Assembly: GCA_017479885.1 (NCBI GenBank)
Contig: JAFVBR010000001.1
Location: 81,304 to 145,303 of the forward strand
Length of the DNA stretch: 64,000 nucleotides
Reading direction: 5' to 3'
DNA from: Paludibacteraceae bacterium
GTDB taxonomy: Bacteria; Bacteroidota; Bacteroidia; Bacteroidales; Paludibacteraceae
Position numbers and translations under genes: made by a program. A model generated the notes under the pieces. The model made no database searches and had not been told where the DNA came from. It saw nothing but the letters and a program-made list of their open reading frames with translations. Below are positions 46,784 through 55,471 of this stretch, one piece after another. Position 1 is the first letter of the stretch; the number at the start of each line of letters is the position of its first letter.

Positions 46784-48019
46784 ATGGCAAAAACTGAAAA
46801 CATCCTCCGAGTAATGGAGGAACTCAAGCAGAAAACAGGTATTCCGCGCACTCTTTTCGCTGCGTGCCCTAACTCATTGTCAGTAATCAAGGCTTCGTTC
46901 CGTGCTGCCAAACGCAACAATTCGCCTATCTATTTTGCCACCACACTCAATCAAGTTGACTGCGACGGCGGATACACAGGCATGACTCAGGCTGAGTTCA
47001 CCAAGATTCTTGCCCGTGAAGCTGCTGCAGTACATTATACGGGACCGTATGTAGTGGCTATCGACCATGGAGGACCATGGCTCAAGGACAAACAGTCAAT
47101 CGAGCGTTGGGACACCGAGCGCGCCATGCAAGGAGTGAAAGAAAGTTACGAGGCAGCAATACTTGCAGGATACGACCTTATTCACGTTGATCCTACCGTT
47201 GACATTTTCCTGCCTAAAGGACAGATAATCGATATCCACGTTGTCGTCAAACGTACTGTAGAACTCATTCTTCATGCAGAGAATTTCCGCAAATCACATG
47301 GTCTGCCACCTATCTCTTATGAAGTAGGTACTGAAGAAGTACACGGAGGTCTGGCTGATGACAAAACTTTTGACACTTTCCTTACAGGACTCAAGGCTGG
47401 TCTTCATGAGGTGGGACTTGATGACATCTGGCCCTGCTTTATCGTAGGAAAAGTAGGAACAGACCTTCATACTACTTTCTTTGATGCAGATGTTGCGCGC
47501 AAACTTACTGCCAAGGTCCGTCCTTACGGTAGTTATATAAAAGGTCACTACTCCGATGATGTTGACAATCCGGAAGACTATCCCAAAGCAGGAATGGGCG
47601 CTGCCAACGTTGGACCCGAGTTCACAATGAACGAATATGAAGCTCTTGCCGAACTTGAGGAGGAGGAGAAGAAACAGTTTGCAGAAGGCAAGGTTGCGCA
47701 ACTGAGCAATATGACCAAAGTGCTGTGGAAACTCGTGTACGAATCCAACCGCTGGAAGAAATGGCTGCACGGCGGTGAGGTTGGCAAAGACCTCAGCGAG
47801 TGTACTCCTGAGCGCCAGCTTTGGCTTGTAATGACAGGCTGCCGATACATCTGGCAGAAGCCCGAAGCACTTGTTGCACGCCAGACATTGTATGACAATC
47901 TCAACCGTCTCGGAATCAACGCAGAAGAAGTTGTTCTCATGCGTATTGAACACAACATGGACAAATACTACAACGCATTCAACATTGTCAACCTCAACGA
48001 CTGTCTGAAAGAAATTTAG
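46784..48019 (+). CDS. Tagatose-bisphosphate aldolase non-catalytic-subunit family (KbaZ/GatZ)
   Basis: A 411-residue protein of the GatZ/KbaZ family: GIPRTLFAACPNSLSVIKAS, ATTLNQVDCDGGYTGMT, VVAIDHGGPWLKD, LIHVDPTVDI, SYEVGTEEVHGGL and GAANVGPEFTMNEYEAL. In E. coli such proteins stabilise the catalytic subunit of tagatose-1,6-bisphosphate aldolase. No KbaY/GatY-type catalytic gene exists in this window. Here it follows agaS by 44 bases and, with the PfkB kinase two genes on, would complete galactosamine-6-phosphate breakdown. Either the catalytic subunit is elsewhere or this protein acts alone. Confidence 0.88.
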   Translation: MAKTENILRVMEELKQKTGIPRTLFAACPNSLSVIKASFRAAKRNNSPIYFATTLNQVDCDGGYTGMTQAEFTKILAREAAAVHYTGPYVVAIDHGGPWLKDKQSIERWDTERAMQGVKESYEAAILAGYDLIHVDPTVDIFLPKGQIIDIHVVVKRTVELILHAENFRKSHGLPPISYEVGTEEVHGGLADDKTFDTFLTGLKAGLHEVGLDDIWPCFIVGKVGTDLHTTFFDADVARKLTAKVRPYGSYIKGHYSDDVDNPEDYPKAGMGAANVGPEFTMNEYEALAELEEEEKKQFAEGKVAQLSNMTKVLWKLVYESNRWKKWLHGGEVGKDLSECTPERQLWLVMTGCRYIWQKPEALVARQTLYDNLNRLGINAEEVVLMRIEHNMDKYYNAFNIVNLNDCLKEI

Positions 48020-48113
48020 AGAAGTTGAAAGTGGAGAATTATCAGTTAAATTCTTATCCTCGCTTTGTCAATGACAACTGGCTGGGCAGTGGATATTTGA
48101 AGATACAAACACA

Positions 48114-49514
48114 ATGAACAAAAACATGTATATATTGTTTATCAGCATTGTCACGACGATGGTTATGGCGGTTTCGTGCCAGAGTACTACTCCACCCGAG
48201 CAGAACGACCCCAAGAATACTGACACCACAGAGCAAACGCTACCTGCCGACCTTCAGCCGCTTACTCTTTCCGTACCTGTGACGGAAGACTGGGTGTATT
48301 CTTCAAAACCTGCAATCACTATACATGCCGAGAACCCGAACAATGTCGCAGTCATGGCAGCAGCGAAGATGAGGATTGTAACTGATATGAAAGAGGCAGT
48401 GACCACGGTAACTGACAGTGTGGAGATTCCCGCCAAGGGTAAGAAGGATATTGTGATGACCACTACCGACCCGTTGGAACCGGGTTTGTACAGAGCCACC
48501 TGCAGTGTAAACGGCAAAGGTGCACGTAGTTCGTTTATCTTTGCCGTTGACCCGTTCAAGATAGTCTCCGCTCCCGACAAACAGTCCGACTACGACACTT
48601 TCTGGCAGACAGCCAAAGACCAACTGGCAGCTATCAACATGAATGCCAATTTGATAGAGCTGACCGGCAAAAGCAGTTCAACCCGCAAGGTTTATCTTGT
48701 GGAACTCAATTCGGTGCCTGACGGACTGACAGGCGAGCCGGTAGTGATACGCGGCTACTACTGCGAACCGCAAGACGGCGAGAAACACCCCGTCATCATG
48801 CACTTCTTCGGCTACGACACACAGAACACTAAGGCCAAAGTGGATTGCCCGTCGGGAGGATCTTCACAGTATGCAGAGTTCTATCTGTCGCACCGCGGCC
48901 AGTATATCAACAACCGACCCGAATCATCGCGCGTGGCAGACGGATTAGGCGACTTGACCAATCCATACGGCGACTGGTTCTCCTACAATTTCGGCAACAA
49001 AGACAGTTACTACTATCGCGGAGCATATATGGACTGCGTGCAGGCAGTACGCTTCATGGCGACACGCCCGACAAGCAACATGACCAAGTTGTTTGCCGAA
49101 GGGTCAAGTCAGGGCGGTGCACTCACCTATGCCGCAGCCGCTTTGAGCGACTACCCGTTCTCAGCCATCGCTGCCAACGTGGCTTTCCTCGGAGACTTCG
49201 CGGAAGCCCTGAAGATAGGTGGGCTCGCAGTTGAGACAGCCAGGAACTGCAAAGGGTCAATGACCGAACAGGAGATGATAGCGTTCTTCTCCTATTTCGA
49301 CACAAAGAACCTCGCTACCCGCATCTCGTGCCCCGTGCTCGCCAGCAGCGGACTGCAGGACAACGTTTGTCCGCCGCGCACCAACATTGTGCCCTTCAAC
49401 AACCTGCAGACACCTCAGAGCAAAAAGGAGTACATATTCGGACCTGAGATGGGACACGACTACCCCGCAGGTTGGAGCGCAAAGATGTGGAAACTCTTTA
49501 GAGAAAACATGTAG
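48114..49514 (+). CDS. Acetylxylan-esterase-like (CE7-type) alpha/beta-hydrolase lipoprotein
   Basis: A 466-residue lipoprotein (MAVSCQST). An N-terminal beta domain spans about 40-150 and an alpha/beta-hydrolase follows from about 155. The nucleophile elbow EGSSQGGAL puts the catalytic Ser at 332. The acid is in ASSGLQDNVCPPRT and the His in GPEMGHDYPAGW. The cephalosporin-C-deacetylase/acetylxylan-esterase family removes acetyl groups from sugars. Within this locus it may deacetylate the glycan in the periplasm. It is an ordinary length for the two-domain form. Confidence 0.85.
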   Translation: MNKNMYILFISIVTTMVMAVSCQSTTPPEQNDPKNTDTTEQTLPADLQPLTLSVPVTEDWVYSSKPAITIHAENPNNVAVMAAAKMRIVTDMKEAVTTVTDSVEIPAKGKKDIVMTTTDPLEPGLYRATCSVNGKGARSSFIFAVDPFKIVSAPDKQSDYDTFWQTAKDQLAAINMNANLIELTGKSSSTRKVYLVELNSVPDGLTGEPVVIRGYYCEPQDGEKHPVIMHFFGYDTQNTKAKVDCPSGGSSQYAEFYLSHRGQYINNRPESSRVADGLGDLTNPYGDWFSYNFGNKDSYYYRGAYMDCVQAVRFMATRPTSNMTKLFAEGSSQGGALTYAAAALSDYPFSAIAANVAFLGDFAEALKIGGLAVETARNCKGSMTEQEMIAFFSYFDTKNLATRISCPVLASSGLQDNVCPPRTNIVPFNNLQTPQSKKEYIFGPEMGHDYPAGWSAKMWKLFRENM

Positions 49515-49554
49515 TGTTCGACTATTTGATTATTGACTAATTAACTTATTTACC

Positions 49555-50499
49555 ATGAAACAGTTTGATATTATAGCATTGGGTGAGTTGAATGTGGACC
49601 TCATCCTCAACCAAATAGAGAGTGAGCCTGAGATAGGCAAGGAGAAGTTTGCCAAGCAGATGACCCTCACTCTTGGCAGCAGTACAGCTATCTTCGCCGC
49701 CAATGCCGCAGCACTCGGAGCTAAGGTGGCATTCTGCGGCATGATAGGTAACGATAGCTTCGGCGACTTGGTAGAAACCAGTCTGAAGAAGAAAGGTGTT
49801 GACACCCGCTACCTGATTCGTCAGGACAAATATGCTACCGGTGCCACCATCTGCATGAGTTATGACGAGGACCGCGCCAACCTCACATATCAGGGAGCAA
49901 TGGACTATATGTCGCTTTCAGACATTAATCCTGAAGTTTTCACTAACGCAAAACATATCCATATCTCCAGCATCTTCATGCAGAGCGGAGTAAGACGCGA
50001 CCTTATGAAGATACTCGAGCTCTGCAAACAGAATGGTGTCACCACCTCGCTTGACACGCAGTGGGACCCCGTAGAACAATGGGACTTGGACTACGCTGAG
50101 GTATTACCGCTTCTCACCGTGTTTATGCCAAACGAGACCGAGCTTAAGTTCCTCACTAAGAGCGAGACTCTGGAGGAGGCTGTGGAGAAGATTCGCCCCT
50201 ACCTCAATGCTGCTGTCATCAAATGCGGTTCACGCGGTTCTCTGCTTCTTCAGAAGGGTAAGGCAGACCGCCGTCAGGCAGCACTGCTCAACAAACAGGT
50301 GGTGGACTGCATAGGCGCCGGCGACTCGTTCAACTCAGGCTTCATCACCCGTCTTGCTGAAGGCTGTCCGCTTGAGGTATGCCAACAGTACGGAAACATG
50401 ACCGGTGCAGTCAACACCACAGCCGCCGGCGGAACTACCGCTTTCACATCACGCGAGGACGTTGAGCGCATAGGCAGGGAACGCTTCGGATGGAGCTGA
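49555..50499 (+). CDS. PfkB-family carbohydrate kinase, probable tagatose-6-phosphate kinase
   Basis: A 314-residue ribokinase-type kinase. The N-terminal GELNVDLILNQ and LGSSTAIFAANAAALGAKVAFCG are sugar-binding regions. The C-terminal DCIGAGDSFNSGF carries the catalytic Asp257 and anion hole. Its place after agaS and the KbaZ-like gene suggests phosphorylation of tagatose-6-phosphate to the bisphosphate. The family also includes fructokinases and other sugar kinases, so the substrate is an inference from context. Confidence 0.85.
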   Translation: MKQFDIIALGELNVDLILNQIESEPEIGKEKFAKQMTLTLGSSTAIFAANAAALGAKVAFCGMIGNDSFGDLVETSLKKKGVDTRYLIRQDKYATGATICMSYDEDRANLTYQGAMDYMSLSDINPEVFTNAKHIHISSIFMQSGVRRDLMKILELCKQNGVTTSLDTQWDPVEQWDLDYAEVLPLLTVFMPNETELKFLTKSETLEEAVEKIRPYLNAAVIKCGSRGSLLLQKGKADRRQAALLNKQVVDCIGAGDSFNSGFITRLAEGCPLEVCQQYGNMTGAVNTTAAGGTTAFTSREDVERIGRERFGWS

Positions 50500-50553
50500 C
50501 AACAAACCGAATATGACAATTTATTTATGTACAACCCGTAATAATCTGGTACC

Positions 50554-52359
50554 ATGAGGAAATTATTCTCAATTATCATATTATCCGGCATAGCAGCAGT
50601 TATGTATGCCGGTATCACCGAGCTCGATCCTGTCGTTGTACTTGCCGATACCAACTACAATGCCGCAGACTTCACCGTGCCTTCCTACACGGAGTTTCTC
50701 ATGGCAAAAGAGGCTGCCAAAGCCGATCCTACAGAAGCCAAACTGCAGACGTTGGTTGACAAGGTTGCTGCCTTGCAGGACAAAGAGAATCCTTACAATA
50801 TGGTAGCTAACATCAACGGCGACCCTCATACCTGTATGGCATTCTGCTGGTTAACCAACGAAGGTATAGAGGAAGGAGAGGTGCAGATCTTGGCAAAGAA
50901 GGATGCCACCGATGAAGATTTTGAAGCAGGAACAGATGTCATCACCATTGCTGCTACGCCCAAAACCACACTGAGACTTGTATATACAGGTTCATGCTTG
51001 TATGCACGCAAATACTCGGGCATTCCCGGTAATGTTCAATACAAGTATGTCAGTCACAAGGCATTGGCGGAGAATCTCACTCCCGGAACTGAATATTCGT
51101 GGCGAGTCGGTTATCCGGGTCATTGGAGCAAGATAGCACAGTTCCGTACCGAAGATGAGAATCAGGGGGAGTTCACCTTCCTCTATATGACCGACAGTCA
51201 TATCATGAATGCATTGTATATCAAACAGGCACGACGCTGTGCGCTGGCTGCTGTCAAGGCTGTACCTGAAGCACGTTTCTGCGTATTCCCGGGTGACTTT
51301 GTGGAAGACGGGTCATATAACAACTCCGAGTGGGAATGGGAACGTTGGTTTGAAGAAGCACTCAACCCCGTAATTATGCAGATGCCCATAGTGCCCACTG
51401 ATGGCAACCACGATGACAGCCCCAATATAAACTACACCTATCATTTCAATACTGACAACGAATTCAATAAGAAATACAATATCAAAGCACAGTTCGACGG
51501 TATAGTTTACAACTTCATTTATGGCGATGCACTGTTTCTTGTGTTCTCCATGCAGGATTTCTGGCGTGAATCGTACAGCTACAAAACAGGAACCTCAACC
51601 TATCTCACTCTGGATCTGGGCAGATGGTTCCGCAGAAAAACTGCCGAGAATGCTGACACTAAATATCGTATCTCGCTGGCTCACTTCAACCTTTTCTCGG
51701 GTTCGGACCACTCTACCGACAGCGAGCCGCCACTCTTCCGCACCACTATGCTGCCTACTTTCAAAGATTGCGAGATAGACCTTGCCCTTCAAGGACACGA
51801 CCATACCTATGAAGTTATCGGTCCGGTCAATCCTGATACCCGCACTCCTATCCTCAACGCCATTTCCGACCGGAAAGAAGTTGCCAAGGATGCCAACAAG
51901 AACGCAACGGGTTATGAGGGCGGCACCTATCGTACCGACGACGGCACACTCTATTTCATCGGTGCCACTTGCGGAGAGAAACGCTACTACCCGCATAGCC
52001 GCCAGAGAATGGAGAATGACTATAACAACGGCAGACACGATGTTGAGAACTACTTCGACCTCTTCACGGGTATGTTCGGGCAACCGGGCGCACCGTCATT
52101 CTCAAAAATAACAGTAAAGAGCGACTGCATTGAAATCAACTCATATATAGCTCTCAACGATGACGGCGATTCCAGACTAATCAACTCCATGAAAGTGGTT
52201 CGCACCAAACCGCACGGAGTGCCAACAGGATTCGAAGATCTTGCGCCTGAGAAGAAACCTCAAGAAGGCAAAAAGTTTATCCGCAACAATAATATCTACA
52301 TCCTACACAACGGCAAAACATACAACCTGCTCGGAGCGGAAGTGAACTTAAGCAAATAA
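50554..52359 (+). CDS. Secreted metallophosphoesterase without beta-helix (E)
   Basis: A 601-residue exported protein, the catalytic half of the B/C family. It has a signal peptide to about residue 20 and a phosphatase N-terminal-like domain at about 25-205 (ANINGDPHTCMAFCWLTNEG). The metallophosphoesterase runs from about 208 with TDSH, FPGDFV, DGNHDD, AHFN and GHDHTYE. The C-terminal tail is KFIRNNNIYILHNGKTYNLL. It lies inside the agaS-to-susD operon, tying the large proteins upstream of the regulator to this operon. Confidence 0.85.
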   Translation: MRKLFSIIILSGIAAVMYAGITELDPVVVLADTNYNAADFTVPSYTEFLMAKEAAKADPTEAKLQTLVDKVAALQDKENPYNMVANINGDPHTCMAFCWLTNEGIEEGEVQILAKKDATDEDFEAGTDVITIAATPKTTLRLVYTGSCLYARKYSGIPGNVQYKYVSHKALAENLTPGTEYSWRVGYPGHWSKIAQFRTEDENQGEFTFLYMTDSHIMNALYIKQARRCALAAVKAVPEARFCVFPGDFVEDGSYNNSEWEWERWFEEALNPVIMQMPIVPTDGNHDDSPNINYTYHFNTDNEFNKKYNIKAQFDGIVYNFIYGDALFLVFSMQDFWRESYSYKTGTSTYLTLDLGRWFRRKTAENADTKYRISLAHFNLFSGSDHSTDSEPPLFRTTMLPTFKDCEIDLALQGHDHTYEVIGPVNPDTRTPILNAISDRKEVAKDANKNATGYEGGTYRTDDGTLYFIGATCGEKRYYPHSRQRMENDYNNGRHDVENYFDLFTGMFGQPGAPSFSKITVKSDCIEINSYIALNDDGDSRLINSMKVVRTKPHGVPTGFEDLAPEKKPQEGKKFIRNNNIYILHNGKTYNLLGAEVNLSK

Positions 52360-52378
52360 AACAAACTCAACATACACC

Positions 52379-53479
52379 ATGAAACAATATCTTCTTATAA
52401 TTGCAGTTGCAGCACTCGCTTTCACAGCATGCTGCTCAAAGACGGAGAACACTGACAATCCCGCAGACAAGGTGTTGCTCAGTGATTTTCGCCCGGTGAA
52501 CGTTAACAACATTCCCGCAAACAAAGTGGAAAAAGCCAAGTACCCCGTCATTGACATGCACTCGCACGACTATGCAGAGAATGACGAACAGATAAAGGAG
52601 TGGATACAGGTGATGGACGCAGTAGGTGTACAGCACACTGCCGTCATGCATTGCGCTTGGATAGGACGCCCCTTCGAAGAAGTGGCTCAAGCATACGCAC
52701 CGTACAAAGAGCGGTTCAGACTCTGGTGCTGTTTTGATTACACCGATATCGATACTCCTGAAGGTCTTGAGAATTCTCTCAAGACTCTGGAGCGATATCA
52801 TGAAATGGGAGCGGTGGGCATAGGCGAACTCGGAGACAAAGGGTTCGGTGACCTCTATGCACGCCCGGTTGAGGGTATGGGTATTCACCTTGATGACCCG
52901 CGCGTAAAGCCCCTTTTGGAAAAATGTGCCGAGCTCAAGATGCCTGTCTCTATCCACATCGGCGAACCTGTCTGGATGTACCTGCCTATGGACGAGACCA
53001 ACGATGGTCTGCCCAACGGAGCTGCATGGCATGTAGATACAACCGATGTCAACTGCCTCGGCTACTACGGGCTTGTCAATACCTTTGAAAATGCCGTGCG
53101 CGAGAATCCGCAGACTCTGTTCATTGCTTGCCACTATCTCAACATGAACCACGACCTGCCTCGTCTCGGTGCCATGCTCGACCGTTACCCCAATATGTAT
53201 ATCGACATCGCAGCCCGCGTGGCAGAGGCAGCTCAGACCCCGCGTGCAACACGCGACTTCATCATCAGGTATCAGGACCGTATCATCTTCGGTACCGACA
53301 ACGGCATGTCGGCAGATATGTACCACAATATCTTCCGCGTACTCGAGACCAACGACGAGCATTTCTACATCCCTGAGTACAACTACCATTGGTATCTCTC
53401 AGGTCTGAACCTGCCTGACGAAGTGCTGCAAAAAATCTATTACAAGAATGCTGAACGCATCTTGAACGAATACAAGTAA
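52379..53479 (+). CDS. Amidohydrolase-2-family metal-dependent lipoprotein
   Basis: A 366-residue lipoprotein (FTACCSKTE). The TIM-barrel amidohydrolase signature is present: IDMHSHDY with His61 and His63, VSIHIGEPVWMY, FIACHYLNMNHDLPRLG and IIFGTDNGMSAD. The family hydrolyses or decarboxylates small ring compounds and lactones. A lipoprotein anchor is unusual and places it in the periplasm. It might act on a sugar lactone, amide or phosphate-linked aglycone from the glycan, but the substrate cannot be named. It starts 20 bases after protein E. Confidence 0.82.
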   Translation: MKQYLLIIAVAALAFTACCSKTENTDNPADKVLLSDFRPVNVNNIPANKVEKAKYPVIDMHSHDYAENDEQIKEWIQVMDAVGVQHTAVMHCAWIGRPFEEVAQAYAPYKERFRLWCCFDYTDIDTPEGLENSLKTLERYHEMGAVGIGELGDKGFGDLYARPVEGMGIHLDDPRVKPLLEKCAELKMPVSIHIGEPVWMYLPMDETNDGLPNGAAWHVDTTDVNCLGYYGLVNTFENAVRENPQTLFIACHYLNMNHDLPRLGAMLDRYPNMYIDIAARVAEAAQTPRATRDFIIRYQDRIIFGTDNGMSADMYHNIFRVLETNDEHFYIPEYNYHWYLSGLNLPDEVLQKIYYKNAERILNEYK

Positions 53480-53559
53480 GAACAGATACCCTTACGAAAG
53501 AAACACGATAGATAATGCTCACTCCAGGCAATCTGTAAGCAATCTTTTAATCAACCATT

Positions 53560-55428
53560 ATGAAACGGTTCTATTCATATTTGTTCCTTGCAGCGGCAGT
53601 ACTCTCTGCATGCAACACGCCCCCTGCCTCCGACCGGCTTGTCTGCGACGAAGTGGAAATACAAAAGTTCCCTTACGGCGAGAAAGGCTTCTATGTTGAG
53701 AAACTGCAAACAGTCACTCCGGTCGAACAATACCCGGGATTGGAGGTTATAGAGACTAAGTACGTAAACCACGGCAAGCCACTTACCGTCCGCGCATACG
53801 AAATGTGCCGCACTGAAATTCGTGCCAAAGACACTGTTGTCTGGTCGCTGCAACCATCGTCAAGCAATGCACGTATGGACTGGGTTCTCCCCGTACAGCA
53901 AGGGTTCAGGAAGGAGAACTATCTCGGAATGAACAACTCTGACTACGGAGGAGGCATACCTGTGCTCGACCTCTGGCAGCGTGACGGCGGCATAGCTATC
54001 GGACTGTTCGAACCCGTACTACGCATGATTAGCATGCCCGTTGAGTGGAAACGTTATACAGACAAGGTTTGCATGGCGCTCAGATACGACCTCCCCGAGC
54101 CTGTTGAGTTCCTGAAAGGTGATACTATCACCTGTTTCAAAGCTTTCCGCTATACACATTCCGGCGACTACTTCAATGCACTCCGCACTTTCTCTCAGTA
54201 TATGCAGCAGAACGAAGGCATAAAGATGCAACCCTCGGAGCCTGATGCCTTTGAACCTGTATGGTGTGCATGGGGATACGAGCGTCTCTTCACCATAAAC
54301 GAAGTCATAGGTACGCTCGACAAAGTGGCGGAGTTGGGATTCAAATGGGTGGATGTTGACGACGGCTACCAGATTGCAGAAGGCGACTGGCAGACCAACA
54401 GCCGTTTCACGGGTGGAGACCGTGACATGCGACGCATGACCGACGAGATACATCGCAGAGGTATGAAAGCCAAATTGTGGTGGGCACCTCTGGCAGCCGA
54501 CCCTGGGACAAGACTTTTGAAAGAGCACCCTGAAATGATGCTTCTGACAGAAGAGTGGGCACCGGAGTTCATCACTTGGTGGAACAGTTGGTATCTTTCG
54601 CCTGTCAATCCGGCTACTGATGCATACACACGCGACCTGCTAAAGATGTTCATTCAGACATGGGGCTTCGACGGACTCAAGATTGACGGTCAGCATCTTA
54701 ATTGCTGTCTGCCTGACTACAACGATGCTTCACAGTTGGACTATCCGGCACAGGCACCTGAGCAGATGCCGTCTTACTTCGGCAAAGTGCTTGCCGAAAC
54801 CAGAAGATACAAACCGGATGCTGTTGTCCAGGTCTGCCCGTGCGGATGTGCTGTCAACTATTTTCTCCTGCCTAACATAAATCAGGCTGTCGCTTCCGAC
54901 CCCACTTCTTCCATGCAAGTCCGCATGAAACGCAAGGCTTATGCAGCCATGGCACCTGCTCTCGCCTATTATGGCGATCATGTTGAGCTAACTGACGGAG
55001 GCTGCGATTTTGCTTCACAGATTGGTGTAGGTGCGGTCATAGGCTCAAAATTCACATATCCCAAGGACAATCCTTATGTCACCGACGGCCCCTTCCTTCT
55101 CACACCCGAGAGAGAACAGCTCATTCGCAAGTGGATGCGCATCTTCAAAGAGAACGACCTCGCAAGAGGAGAATATCTGAATCTCTACATTTGGGGATTC
55201 GACCTGCCTGAAGCACACGTCATTAGCCAAAACAACGCAATGTACTATGCTTTCTATGCTGACCAATACAAAGGACAGATAGAACTTCGCGGATTGGAGA
55301 AAAACACCATGTACGCGGCTATAGAGTACACAGCCGATGAACCACGCCAATTCACCATAGACGGCAACAACCCATACATCGAAGCCGACTTTACAGGGAA
55401 CTGGCTGCTGAAACTGACGAAACTATAA
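53560..55428 (+). CDS. GH36-like alpha-galactosidase lipoprotein
   Basis: A 622-residue lipoprotein (LSACNTPP). An N-terminal beta domain covers about 25-225. The TIM barrel starts with VWCAWGYERLFT and contains FKWVDVDDGYQIAEGDW, MKAKLWWAPLAADPGTRLLK, EHPEMMLL and FDGLKIDGQHLN, where Asp376 is the expected nucleophile. The acid/base region probably includes LTDGGCDFASQIGVG. GH36 enzymes release alpha-galactose or alpha-N-acetylgalactosamine, which fits the AgaS/tagatose route. GH27 or a related clan-D family remains possible. Confidence 0.82.
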   Translation: MKRFYSYLFLAAAVLSACNTPPASDRLVCDEVEIQKFPYGEKGFYVEKLQTVTPVEQYPGLEVIETKYVNHGKPLTVRAYEMCRTEIRAKDTVVWSLQPSSSNARMDWVLPVQQGFRKENYLGMNNSDYGGGIPVLDLWQRDGGIAIGLFEPVLRMISMPVEWKRYTDKVCMALRYDLPEPVEFLKGDTITCFKAFRYTHSGDYFNALRTFSQYMQQNEGIKMQPSEPDAFEPVWCAWGYERLFTINEVIGTLDKVAELGFKWVDVDDGYQIAEGDWQTNSRFTGGDRDMRRMTDEIHRRGMKAKLWWAPLAADPGTRLLKEHPEMMLLTEEWAPEFITWWNSWYLSPVNPATDAYTRDLLKMFIQTWGFDGLKIDGQHLNCCLPDYNDASQLDYPAQAPEQMPSYFGKVLAETRRYKPDAVVQVCPCGCAVNYFLLPNINQAVASDPTSSMQVRMKRKAYAAMAPALAYYGDHVELTDGGCDFASQIGVGAVIGSKFTYPKDNPYVTDGPFLLTPEREQLIRKWMRIFKENDLARGEYLNLYIWGFDLPEAHVISQNNAMYYAFYADQYKGQIELRGLEKNTMYAAIEYTADEPRQFTIDGNNPYIEADFTGNWLLKLTKL

Positions 55429-55471
55429 ACAATACAAACCAACAATATTTATTAACACTTATTTAATCATC

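Noticed and set aside
52436-53389. 317-residue minus-strand ORF
   Set aside because: It is opposite the amidohydrolase gene, whose metal motifs are clear.
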